Shown in pieces: positions 27,132 through 35,601 of a stretch of DNA of 64,000 bases. The notes under the pieces are model-generated. The model was not told the DNA's origin, did no database searches, and worked only from the letters and a program-made list of their open reading frames with translations. The position numbers and the translations under genes were made by a program. Origin of the DNA: Actinomycetes bacterium (lineage in GTDB: Bacteria; Actinomycetota; Acidimicrobiia; Acidimicrobiales; Ilumatobacteraceae); the NCBI GenBank assembly GCA_025356335.1, contig JANXUF010000115.1, positions 1 through 64,000 on the forward strand. The letters run 5' to 3'. Every line of letters begins with the position of its first letter. Position 1 is the first letter of the stretch.

Positions 27132-28226
27132 CTACTTCAGGAACGAGGGGACGTCGAAATCGTCGTCGTCCAACGGATCGGGTTCTGGCTCTCCGAACAG
27201 ATCTTTGATGGTCGACGTCGGCTTCGGGGCCGGATCAATTTTGGGCAGGCCAACGGCCGCGCTGGCCGGCTGGCCGTCCCAGCGGTCGAATCCGGCGGCG
27301 ATGACGGTGACTTTGACCTCGTCGCCCATTTCGTCGTCGATGACGGTACCGAAAATGATGTTGGCGTCCTGGTGGGCGACACCATGGATGATCTCCGCAG
27401 CGGCGTTGATCTCGAACAGGCCGAGGTCAGACGGGCCGGTGATGTTCAGCAGGATGCCGCGCGCACCGTCGATGGCAGCTTCGAGCAGAGGACTGGAAAT
27501 CGCTGCTTTTGCAGCAATTGTTGCGCGGTTCTCTCCGCTGGCCTGGCCGATACCCATCAGCGCCGACCCGGCATTGCTCATGATCATCTTGACGTCGGCG
27601 AAGTCGGTGTTGATCAGGCCCGGTGTGGTGATCAGGTTGGTGATACCCGAAACGCCTTGCAGGAGGACTTCGTCAGCCATCTTGAACGCATTGAGCACGC
27701 TCGTCTTTTCGTTGGCGACCGTCAACAGACGGTCGTTCGGGATGACGATCAGCGTGTCGACTTTTTCCTTGAGTTTGTTGATCCCTTGGTCAGCCTGTAC
27801 CGAACGGCGACGGCCTTCGAACGAGAACGGACGAGTGACCACGCCGATCGTGAGCGCACCCATTCCGTGGGCGATCTCGGCGATGACCGGCGCGGCGCCG
27901 GTACCGGTGCCGCCGCCCTTGCCGGCGGTGATGAAAACCATGTCGGCACCCTTGAGTACCTCTTCGATCTCGTCTCGGTGCGCTTCAGCAGCCTGACGAC
28001 CGACCTCAGGGTCGCTGCCGGCACCGAGCCCGCGAGTCAGCTCGCGGCCGACGTCCAATTTGACGTCGGCGTCGCTCATCAGGAGCGCCTGTGCATCTGT
28101 GTTGACAGCAATGAACTCGACGCCTTTGAGACCTGCGTCGATCATTCGGTTGACTGCGTTCACACCGCCACCACCGACACCAAGGACCTTGATGACTGCG
28201 AGGTAGTTCTGGGGTGATCCGGCCAT
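27132..28226 (-). CDS. ftsZ: Cell division GTPase FtsZ
   Basis: FtsZ of 364 residues starts at ATG 28226 with GGAGGT eight bases upstream. It polymerises into the Z ring with GTP. The N-terminal GTPase part has [17 protein letters not shown] and the tubulin signature [16 protein letters not shown]. The T7 synergy region includes [14 protein letters not shown], which holds the catalytic Asp of the T7 loop. The C-terminal peptide [12 protein letters not shown] is the conserved tail that binds SepF and other partners. A linker of only about 30 residues separates it from the core. About 100 bases separate it from ftsQ, so it may have its own promoter. Confidence 0.98.
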   Translation of the reverse strand: MAGSPQNYLAVIKVLGVGGGGVNAVNRMIDAGLKGVEFIAVNTDAQALLMSDADVKLDVGRELTRGLGAGSDPEVGRQAAEAHRDEIEEVLKGADMVFITAGKGGGTGTGAAPVIAEIAHGMGALTIGVVTRPFSFEGRRRSVQADQGINKLKEKVDTLIVIPNDRLLTVANEKTSVLNAFKMADEVLLQGVSGITNLITTPGLINTDFADVKMIMSNAGSALMGIGQASGENRATIAAKAAISSPLLEAAIDGARGILLNITGPSDLGLFEINAAAEIIHGVAHQDANIIFGTVIDDEMGDEVKVTVIAAGFDRWDGQPASAAVGLPKIDPAPKPTSTIKDLFGEPEPDPLDDDDFDVPSFLK

Positions 28227-28325
28227 CGGCTTTACCTCCGGGAGAATTGTTGGAGCAATCCTCTCACGTCTGTACCCGGAAAACTGGGAACCCGGTGCAA
28301 TAGTCGCAAATCGTCACCTCGCTCA

Positions 28326-29477
28326 CTACTTGAGGGTGACGCCGATCGCTGCTGGATTGGTGACGTCGATCGCCGCAACGTTCGAAGGTGGGGTCGTGCG
28401 GAACTTGGTCAACACGGCGGCGAGCTTGGCGGTCATGTCGGTCGGCTGACCGAAACTGATCACGGTTCCCGTCGAGAGCACAAGGTCGATATCACCGGAT
28501 TGCTTGACGTCGAACGAAGCCATGTATGGCTGCAGTTCGCTGGGTAACGAGCGGGCGATCGTCGCTGCTGCGCCATACCCGGCACCCGCATACTGACCGG
28601 CGTCGATTGCCGGACCGACACCGTTGATCGGTTTGAATTCGGCAGGCTGGCCACCGAGCAGCGTCAGCACACGTCCGTCATTGTCGATGATGCGCCACTG
28701 ACCGTCGGTTCCGACATAGGAGAGCGCAGGTTGGCGCTCCTCGATCTCGATATGCACCGTGTGCGGAAAATCAGTGGCGATGTCGGCCTGCCTGACGAAC
28801 GGCAACGCTTCGAGCTGCGCCCTCGCCTTATTGATATCGACGGTCAAAATCGGCTTGCCGCGGAGTTCTGCAAGCACCGGTGCGATCTGGTCGTCTGTGG
28901 TGAAGACATTGCCGTAGACCGTGATGGTTCTGACGTCGAAGGCAGGCGATGCGAACACCGCAAGCGTGCCGACAACGATCAGCAGGACCGTGAAAATCCC
29001 CAAGCCGACGAAAAGACGCTTGCGAGTGATCAACCGATCGACTTCTCGACGGCGCTCGCGAAGTCGCGGGTCGACGCCGACGCCGGCGTCCGAACGCGGA
29101 TTGTTGTCGACCGGAGCGTCCTCCTCACCGATCGGGACGGGCAGCGGGCCGGCGAGATCTTCCTCGTGGGAGATGCTGATCACTTTGACGAACTTCGGCG
29201 GTGGTGCGGCGGCAGGGACAACGGTCTTCCCAACAACGGCGTGGCTGCCTGCTTCGTCGCCGGCTGCTTCGTCGCCGGGCCGATCATCCCCCGCAGGTTC
29301 CTCTGAACCATTTCCGTCGACTGCCAGGGCATCGAGCGAAGCCGCAGCGGGGACAGACGGCTGAGCAGGTGTTCCGCCTGGTTCGGGAGGCGTCGGCTGG
29401 GCTTTGGCGAGCGGTTTGACGAGCTTGCGGACGATGACGAGTTCACTGTCGTCATCGGGCGGGAACACATCGGTCAC
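28326..29477 (-). CDS. ftsQ: Cell division protein FtsQ (POTRA domain)
   Basis: FtsQ of 383 residues begins at ATG 29477, overlapping the murB stop as ATGA. A cytoplasmic tail of about 150 residues, acidic and rich in Pro and Ala, is longer than usual. One membrane segment follows (RLFVGLGIFTVLLIVVGTLA), then the POTRA domain (FDVRTITVYGNVFTTDDQI) and the FtsQ beta domain (ADIATDFPHTVHIEIEERQ). It joins FtsL and FtsB-type partners at the septum. It is the last gene of the overlapping dcw run before ftsZ. Confidence 0.93.
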   Translation of the reverse strand: MTDVFPPDDDSELVIVRKLVKPLAKAQPTPPEPGGTPAQPSVPAAASLDALAVDGNGSEEPAGDDRPGDEAAGDEAGSHAVVGKTVVPAAAPPPKFVKVISISHEEDLAGPLPVPIGEEDAPVDNNPRSDAGVGVDPRLRERRREVDRLITRKRLFVGLGIFTVLLIVVGTLAVFASPAFDVRTITVYGNVFTTDDQIAPVLAELRGKPILTVDINKARAQLEALPFVRQADIATDFPHTVHIEIEERQPALSYVGTDGQWRIIDNDGRVLTLLGGQPAEFKPINGVGPAIDAGQYAGAGYGAAATIARSLPSELQPYMASFDVKQSGDIDLVLSTGTVISFGQPTDMTAKLAAVLTKFRTTPPSNVAAIDVTNPAAIGVTLK

Positions 29478-30466
29478 GGAACACTGACTCCCGGCTCGAA
29501 CGCATGCGCTGACGGGGTGACGTCGTCGAAACCGACGAGCCTGATCTCGCTCCGCAGTTCGAAACCGAATACCTCGGAGACCTTTGTACGCACGTGTTCC
29601 ATGAGGGCGCGCACGTCAGCGGCGTTCCCGCCTTCGTCTGCCTGGATGAAATTCGCATGTTTGGTTGACACTTCAGCTGTTCCGATCCGCAACCCGCGCA
29701 GCCCGAGCCGATCGATGAGTTCGCCGGCGGCGACTTCTCCCGGCACGGGATTCACAAATACCGAACCTGCATTCTGGCCGCCCGGCTGGTGCGCGCGACG
29801 CCACCTCACGATTTCGGCGATTTCGGCCTCTGACCGTTGCTGATCTCCGAACGACAGTCGAAAGGTGCCGCTGATGACGAGCTGGTGGTTGGCGATGCTC
29901 GACCCTCGAAAGCGCAGGCCGAGGTGCGCTGCCTCGACGGTGCCGCTGCGGTTCGTCGAGATGTCGAAGATTTCTGCAGCGACCAACGTCCCTGCGACAT
30001 CGGAACCGTGGCCACCCGCGTTCATCTTGATGCCTCCGCCAACGCTTCCGGGGACGCCAACAGCCCATTCCAGACCGCTGAGGCCGGCGGCGGCGGTGCG
30101 CCGCGCAAGTACCGGCAGCAGCACGGCGGACCCGGCGGTGATGAGGCGCTCATCAGCACTGTCACCGGCGTGCAGGTCGAGGCCATCGGCACAAGCGTTC
30201 ATCGTGATCGCCAGCCCATCGAACCCCGTATCGGCAATGAGCAGATTCGAGCCTCTGCCGACAACCAGCACTTCGATGCCCGTCGCCAGTACGGCCTCGG
30301 AAACAGCGGCGATCTCGGCCACGGATGCGAGCGTGGCGAACAACGCCGCACGGCCGCCGACTCGATACGTCGTCATCGGTCCGAGCGGGACGTCCCGTTG
30401 CAACCGCCCGCCAAGATCTCCGACGATGGTGGCGGCGGCGTCGATGACTCGACGGTCGCGCCTCAT
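29474..30466 (-). CDS. murB: UDP-N-acetylenolpyruvoylglucosamine reductase MurB
   Basis: MurB of 330 residues begins at ATG 30466, overlapping the murC stop as ATGA. It reduces the enolpyruvyl ether to UDP-MurNAc with NADPH and FAD. FAD-binding motifs are PLGPMTTYRVGGRAALF and VVGRGSNLLIAD, then GLSGLEWAVGVPGSVGGGI with KMNAGGHGSD. The catalytic Ser lies in NAGSVFVNP, and the last part has AEVSTKHANFIQADEGG. The frame is open upstream into murC, but that stretch is a shadow. Neighbours are murC and ftsQ. Confidence 0.96.
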   Translation of the reverse strand: MRRDRRVIDAAATIVGDLGGRLQRDVPLGPMTTYRVGGRAALFATLASVAEIAAVSEAVLATGIEVLVVGRGSNLLIADTGFDGLAITMNACADGLDLHAGDSADERLITAGSAVLLPVLARRTAAAGLSGLEWAVGVPGSVGGGIKMNAGGHGSDVAGTLVAAEIFDISTNRSGTVEAAHLGLRFRGSSIANHQLVISGTFRLSFGDQQRSEAEIAEIVRWRRAHQPGGQNAGSVFVNPVPGEVAAGELIDRLGLRGLRIGTAEVSTKHANFIQADEGGNAADVRALMEHVRTKVSEVFGFELRSEIRLVGFDDVTPSAHAFEPGVSVP

Positions 30467-31905
30467 CCAGCGCAGTCCAGCTCGTCTGCTCTGGCAAGGA
30501 TCTCCGTCGGCAGGACGGCGATATCGCCACAGCCCATCGACACGCACACGTCTCCAGGGCGAAGCTCGTGAACGAGGAAGTCGACGAGTTCGTGGCGGTG
30601 CGGCAACCACACGACCCGCTGCCAGGGGTGCGCGTCGAGCACTGCGTCGACGACCAGCTTGGTGGTCACGCCTGGGATCGGGGTGTCTCCGGACGGGTAG
30701 ATCTCGGTCAGCACGACGACGTCGGCTGCGGTGAACGCGTCGCGGTATTCCGGCGAGAGTACCGCCATCCGCCGATAGCGATTCGGTTGGAAAACGGCGA
30801 TCACGCGTTGCCAGTCATCACCGCTCTCGCGGGCAGCGCGCAGCACGGCGGCGATCTCGGTCGGGATGTGCGCGTAGTCGTCGACGAGCGTGGCACCGTG
30901 GACTTCGCCTCGGACGTCGAAGCGTCTGGCAACTCCACCGAACAACGACAGTGCGGCGCGCGTCTGCTCGATGTCGACGCCGATCAACGTGGCCATGGCG
31001 ATCACGCCGGTCGCGTTGACCACGTTGTGGATGCCGCGCAGCGGCAGTGAGAACTCGCCGAGGTCGACGTCTCCGTGGAGCACGCGGAAGCGGAACGAAC
31101 CGTGATCACCGACAGCGTCCGTCGCCCGGAAGTCGGCGGAGGCCGACAGTCCGTAGGTGACGACACCGCTTCCTTCTCCGAGGTCCGCACGCAGCACGTC
31201 GGCGAAATCCATGCAGATCGGGTCGTCGGCGCACAGGATTTTCGGTCCGGGAAGCTGACGGAGATACGTGTCGAATCCGGCGACGATCGCCTCGAACGTC
31301 CCATAGTTCTCCAGGTGATCGACGTCGACATTCGTGAGGATCGTGCCGAAGAGCGGCAGTGCAAGATGGGTCTTGTCGCTCTCGTCGGCTTCGACGACGA
31401 ACCATTCGCCACCCGTCCACTGCGCACCGGTCCCGATATCGGACACGTCGCCACCGATGACGAAGCTCGGCCGCCAGCCGGCTCTACTGAGGACGAGCAT
31501 CAGCATCGAGGTCGTGGTCGTCTTGCCGTGTGTACCTGCGACGCCGAGCGATTTCGCCTGCGCGCAGATCGAAGCCAGCATCCCAGATCGGTGCATCGTC
31601 GGTGTGCCGGCTCGGCGTGCGGCTGCGAGTTCGATGTTCGCCTCCGGGATCGCCGTCGAGTAGGTGACCGCATCAACGCCGGCGACGACGCCGGCATCAT
31701 GTGGCACGTTGATTCGCACGCCGGCGACGCGTAACCGATCGAGTACCGCCGAATCACGGACATCGCTCCCGGAAACGTCGTGGCCCATTTCAGCGAGCAC
31801 GAGCGCGATCGCGCTCATGCCCGGTCCGCCGGCACCGACAACATGAAAGCGGCCGGGTACCGACAGGTCGAGCGGAGCAACAGGAGCCAGCATCGGCGCG
31901 GTCAT
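30463..31905 (-). CDS. murC: UDP-N-acetylmuramate--L-alanine ligase MurC
   Basis: MurC of 480 residues begins at ATG 31905, overlapping the murG stop as ATGA. It adds L-Ala to UDP-MurNAc with ATP in the cytoplasm. Domain 1 has FHVVGAGGPGMSAIALVLAE. The ATP loop is VAGTHGKTTTTSMLML. Later motifs are TNVDVDHLENYG, ALSLFGGVARRFDVRG, DDYAHIPTEIAAVLRAARE, and FQPNRYRR. It is the only ATP-dependent Mur ligase in the cluster besides MurE. Confidence 0.97.
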   Translation of the reverse strand: MTAPMLAPVAPLDLSVPGRFHVVGAGGPGMSAIALVLAEMGHDVSGSDVRDSAVLDRLRVAGVRINVPHDAGVVAGVDAVTYSTAIPEANIELAAARRAGTPTMHRSGMLASICAQAKSLGVAGTHGKTTTTSMLMLVLSRAGWRPSFVIGGDVSDIGTGAQWTGGEWFVVEADESDKTHLALPLFGTILTNVDVDHLENYGTFEAIVAGFDTYLRQLPGPKILCADDPICMDFADVLRADLGEGSGVVTYGLSASADFRATDAVGDHGSFRFRVLHGDVDLGEFSLPLRGIHNVVNATGVIAMATLIGVDIEQTRAALSLFGGVARRFDVRGEVHGATLVDDYAHIPTEIAAVLRAARESGDDWQRVIAVFQPNRYRRMAVLSPEYRDAFTAADVVVLTEIYPSGDTPIPGVTTKLVVDAVLDAHPWQRVVWLPHRHELVDFLVHELRPGDVCVSMGCGDIAVLPTEILARADELDCAG

Positions 31906-33053
31906 CCGTTGGTCTCTGCGATGTGGTCGATGAGTTCGCCGAGTCGGCCGCTGCGATGCGGCGCACCGAGTGCGTGGGCGCGCTCGCCCAGCACCTGCAG
32001 TTCCGCGGGGTGATCGATGAGGCGGAGCACCACGCCGTCGAACCGCGACAGGTCGAACTCCGGTTCGGGGATCAGCACGGCAGCTCCGGAGTCCGACAGC
32101 CAGCGGATGTTGTCGGTTTGATGATCCTCGGCAGCACCGGACCATGGCACGAGGATGGCCGGTGTGCCGGTCGCCGCCACTTCGATGACGGTGCTGGCGC
32201 CTCCGCGTCCGACCAACAGGTCACACGCCGCATAAACGAGTGGCATCCGATCCTCGTATCCGATCACGTCATACAGGATGCCGTTTGGATCGCGGCGCGG
32301 CGCGGACGCTTCGGCGAGGAAGCGTTCACCGACGACGTGGCGCACAGCGAGGTCGCCTCGGTCGCAATGCCGTTCGACGAACTGGGCGATCACGCTGTTG
32401 AGGATGCCTGACCCTTGAGAACCACCGAAAACGCAGATCAGAAAACGGTCGAGGGGGATTCCGAGTTGCTCTCGAGCGGCGACGCGATCGTCGACTCGGT
32501 CGACCCCGAGGATCGATTGGCGCACCGGCGCACCGGTCACGGTGGCCCTCGGCAACGGGGAATCGCTGAAGGCGACAGCGCTCGCCACCGCGCTTCTGGC
32601 CGCTACCCGGCTCGCTTTCCCCGGACGTTTGTCGAAGCTGACGACGACGACGGGGATCTTCAGGCGACGTGCAGCGAGGACAGCGGGCATGCTTGCGTAT
32701 CCTCCGACGGAGACGACGACTTTCGGTCGTCGCTGGCGGAGCAGGGCCGTCGCCTCACGGGTCGCCCGCAGCAGTTTCGGCGCAAATCCGAGGTTGCGGC
32801 GCGAGAACGACCGTTGGAAACCGACGACGTCGAAGAAGACATGCGGGTACGGCGTCGGTGGGAGGAGGCGTGTTTCGATACCGCGAAGCGCGCCGATGTA
32901 GAGGATTTCACCTGGTTGATGGCCGCGCACCACGAGCGCTTCGGCGACCGACAGCGCCGGCAACACATGCCCGGCGGTCCCGCCACCGGTGATGACAGCG
33001 AACAATGGCGGCACATCGACCGGGGCGACAGCGGCAGCGCTCGCTTCAGGCAT
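31902..33053 (-). CDS. murG: UDP-GlcNAc:undecaprenyl-PP-MurNAc-pentapeptide GlcNAc transferase MurG
   Basis: MurG of 383 residues starts at ATG 33053, 8 bases inside the ftsW end. It adds GlcNAc to lipid I, making lipid II at the inner membrane face. The GT28 N-terminal motif is FAVITGGGTAGHVLPALSVA. The second Gly-rich loop is VFGGSQGSGILNS. The donor-binding part has DLLVGRGGASTVIEVAATG and ILVPWSGAAEDHQTDN. An N-terminal stretch of about 15 residues, rich in Ala and Pro, precedes the first strand. Confidence 0.96.
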   Translation of the reverse strand: MPEASAAAVAPVDVPPLFAVITGGGTAGHVLPALSVAEALVVRGHQPGEILYIGALRGIETRLLPPTPYPHVFFDVVGFQRSFSRRNLGFAPKLLRATREATALLRQRRPKVVVSVGGYASMPAVLAARRLKIPVVVVSFDKRPGKASRVAARSAVASAVAFSDSPLPRATVTGAPVRQSILGVDRVDDRVAAREQLGIPLDRFLICVFGGSQGSGILNSVIAQFVERHCDRGDLAVRHVVGERFLAEASAPRRDPNGILYDVIGYEDRMPLVYAACDLLVGRGGASTVIEVAATGTPAILVPWSGAAEDHQTDNIRWLSDSGAAVLIPEPEFDLSRFDGVVLRLIDHPAELQVLGERAHALGAPHRSGRLGELIDHIAETNG

Positions 33054-34548
33054 GCTCAGAGCGTGCCACGTTCAGCAGCAAACCGACTGCCGACATCGTC
33101 GCGAACAACGAGGTACCGCCTGAGGAGACGAACGGCAACGTCAAACCGGTGAGCGGCATCACACCGACGACCCCGGCCACGTTGATGATCGCCTGGATCC
33201 CGATCCATGCTGCGACCCCACCGGCGAGCAACATGCCGAAGCGGTCCTTGGCACGCAACGCGACCTGCACGCCGACGAAGCAGAACAGCACGTAGCACCC
33301 GAGTACGGCGACGACGCCGATCAACCCGAGTTCCTCGGCGAGTACGGCAAAGATGAAGTCACTGTACGACAGCGGCAGCCAGCCCTTCTGGTGGCTGTTG
33401 CCGATCCCCACGCCGGCGATTCGACCGTCGGCGATCGCCACCAGGCCCTGCGTGACCTGGTAGTTCAGTGTCGAACGGTGGCTTGCGAGGTCGAGGAAGG
33501 CCATCCAGCGATCGCGGCGGAACGGCGTGCTCATCACGAATCCGAGGCCTCCGACCGCAAGGCTCCCGGTCACGCCGAGGAACGGAATGACGGGAGTCCC
33601 GCCGATGAAGGCGATCGACAGCACGATGGTGCACAGCACGACACCGGAGCCGAGATCGCTCTGCACCAGCATGGCGCCGCACGCCACGCCCACGACGAGT
33701 AGGCACGGACCGAGGGTGGCGCGCGTGACGTGCATCGCCCGCTCCCGTTTCGTCAGCAGGTCGGCGCAGTACATGAGCACGGCGATCTTCAAGAACTCAG
33801 ATGGCTGGAACGACAGTGGCCCGATTTTCACCCAGGCGTGGGCCCCGCCGACCGATCGACCGACTCCGGGGACGAATGGCAGCAGCATGAGACCCATACC
33901 GAGCGCAAGGATCGGCGTGACCCAGCTTCGCCAGCGCAGGTACGGGACGCGGGCGATGATGATCATCGAAATCGCGCCGAGCGCTGCCCATCCAGCTTGG
34001 CGGGAGAACGGTCCCCACGGGGAACGGCCGGCGTGCAACTCGCGAATCGACGACGCCGAGAGGACCAGTACGAGACCGAGCATCGTCAGGACTGCGACGA
34101 GTGCCCCGAGCAGGTAGAACGACGCCGGCGGGGGTGCTATCGGGGTATCCGGGATCAGCTGGCGGCGCTTGGCCTTGGCGCGCTTGGCCAGCCGGCGAGG
34201 CGCAGGATGAGCGCTCGTCGCGGCGATGACATTCGCGGACGTCGTGGTCGAGCCGATCGTCGAGCCGATCGTCGAGCCGTCTGATTCATCGAATCCAGCG
34301 CGTCGAAGGCCGCGGCCGATCCGCTTCGACCGACGCGAAGGTTTCGCCGAGTCGGGTCGAGGAATGGGCCGTTTGTGCAGCGGGGCGCTCGACTGAGGAA
34401 CACCTTTGCCCCGGAAGGGGTTGGTCCGTCGGGTCGGTGTCGAGTTGCGGCTCGAAGCCGGCCGCGGCTTCGGTGCCGACAAGACCCGGCCATGCTTTTC
34501 CGGACCGCTCGTCTTGGCGTTGCCGTTGGTTGCTGTAGCGATGGCCAT
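33046..34548 (-). CDS. ftsW: FtsW/RodA/SpoVE-family septal glycosyltransferase
   Basis: FtsW of 500 residues, ATG 34548. It polymerises lipid II at the septum with FtsI. A basic, disordered cytoplasmic tail of about 140 residues comes first, with IGSTIGSTTTS from a short 12-bp repeat near 34253-34280. The membrane core then has about ten segments, starting YLLGALVAVLTMLGLVLVLS. Family motifs are AHAWVKIGPLSFQPSEFLKI, VQSDLGSGVVL, GIGNSHQKGWLPLSYSDFIF, and VGVMPLTGLTLPFVSSGGTS near the end. The long tail is unusual; a later start cannot be excluded. No murD lies between it and mraY. Confidence 0.95.
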   Translation of the reverse strand: MAIATATNGNAKTSGPEKHGRVLSAPKPRPASSRNSTPTRRTNPFRGKGVPQSSAPLHKRPIPRPDSAKPSRRSKRIGRGLRRAGFDESDGSTIGSTIGSTTTSANVIAATSAHPAPRRLAKRAKAKRRQLIPDTPIAPPPASFYLLGALVAVLTMLGLVLVLSASSIRELHAGRSPWGPFSRQAGWAALGAISMIIIARVPYLRWRSWVTPILALGMGLMLLPFVPGVGRSVGGAHAWVKIGPLSFQPSEFLKIAVLMYCADLLTKRERAMHVTRATLGPCLLVVGVACGAMLVQSDLGSGVVLCTIVLSIAFIGGTPVIPFLGVTGSLAVGGLGFVMSTPFRRDRWMAFLDLASHRSTLNYQVTQGLVAIADGRIAGVGIGNSHQKGWLPLSYSDFIFAVLAEELGLIGVVAVLGCYVLFCFVGVQVALRAKDRFGMLLAGGVAAWIGIQAIINVAGVVGVMPLTGLTLPFVSSGGTSLFATMSAVGLLLNVARSEHA

Positions 34549-34551
34549 GGG

Positions 34552-35601
34552 CTAGCTCTTTCCTTGCAGGCGGGTGAAGTCGGCGAGATAGATCGCCAGC
34601 GCAGCGGCGACGCCGACGGCGGCGATCATCCAGAAGCGGATGATCACGGTGGTCTCCGGCCAGCCGAGCATTTCGAAGTGATGATGTATCGGTGACAGCC
34701 TGAACAGCCGCTTCTTGCGGCCGCTCGCCTTGAACACCGCCATCTGCAGGAAGACCGATCCGATCTCGATGACATTGATCAGGCAGATCAACGGCAGCAG
34801 CAACTGAGCATCCGTCGTCAGCGCCAACAACGCCAACGCCGCGCCGATACCCAGGGCCCCGACGTCGCCCATGAAGATTCGCGCCGGTGCAGCGTTGTAC
34901 CACAGGAAGCCGGCACACGCGCCGGCGAAGGCGATGGCGACCGCTGCCAGGTCGAGCGGGTTGATCACCGAGCTGTAGTAAGCCGGGTTGCGGAAGGCCC
35001 AGTAGGCGATGATTGCGAAGGCCAGGAAACCGAAGGATGCCGATCCGGCGGCCAGTCCGTCGAGTCCGTCGGTGACGTTGACGGCGTTCGTCGTCGCGAA
35101 GATGATTGCTCCGGCATAGATCGTCCAGGCCCACCACGGCAGATGCCATCCAGGCTGTGTGGCCCTGGTGAAACTGACCGTCCTCGAGACGTCGGTCACG
35201 GTGACCAGCAGCCACCCGAGGCCGACACTCATCCCGAAGGTGATATAGCCCTTCTTCTTCCAGAAGATCCCGCGGTTCCTCGACGCCTTGACCTTGATGT
35301 AGTCGTCGAGGAAGCCGAGGAACGCCATTATGAAGACGGCGAAGAAGAGGACCAACGCCTGGTTGGAGAACACCAGCCCCTCGCGGAAATGGGCGACGAC
35401 ATAGCCGGTCGCTGCACCGACGATGATGGCGATGCCACCCATGGTCGGCGTGCCTGCTTTGTGCTGATGCTGCGGGCCTCGATCTTCAGGTCCGAGTATC
35501 GGTTGACCCTTGCCGCGGTTGCGGAAGAACAGGATGGTGAATCGCGTCCCGACGAGGGAAACGGCCGTCGCAACTGCGCCGGCGATCATCAAGGCAATCA
35601 T
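34552..35601 (-). CDS. mraY: Phospho-N-acetylmuramoyl-pentapeptide transferase MraY
   Basis: MraY of 349 residues starts at ATG 35601, overlapping the murE stop as ATGA. It moves phospho-MurNAc-pentapeptide to undecaprenyl phosphate, making lipid I. Ten membrane segments are predicted by eye. The metal and catalytic motifs are FLGFLDDYIKVKASRNRG, ATTNAVNVTDGLDGLAAGS, and ARIFMGDVGALGIGAALA. The His-rich loop reads FRLSPIHHHFEMLGWPE. In most clusters murF precedes it and murD follows it; neither is here. Confidence 0.97.
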   Translation of the reverse strand: MIALMIAGAVATAVSLVGTRFTILFFRNRGKGQPILGPEDRGPQHQHKAGTPTMGGIAIIVGAATGYVVAHFREGLVFSNQALVLFFAVFIMAFLGFLDDYIKVKASRNRGIFWKKKGYITFGMSVGLGWLLVTVTDVSRTVSFTRATQPGWHLPWWAWTIYAGAIIFATTNAVNVTDGLDGLAAGSASFGFLAFAIIAYWAFRNPAYYSSVINPLDLAAVAIAFAGACAGFLWYNAAPARIFMGDVGALGIGAALALLALTTDAQLLLPLICLINVIEIGSVFLQMAVFKASGRKKRLFRLSPIHHHFEMLGWPETTVIIRFWMIAAVGVAAALAIYLADFTRLQGKS

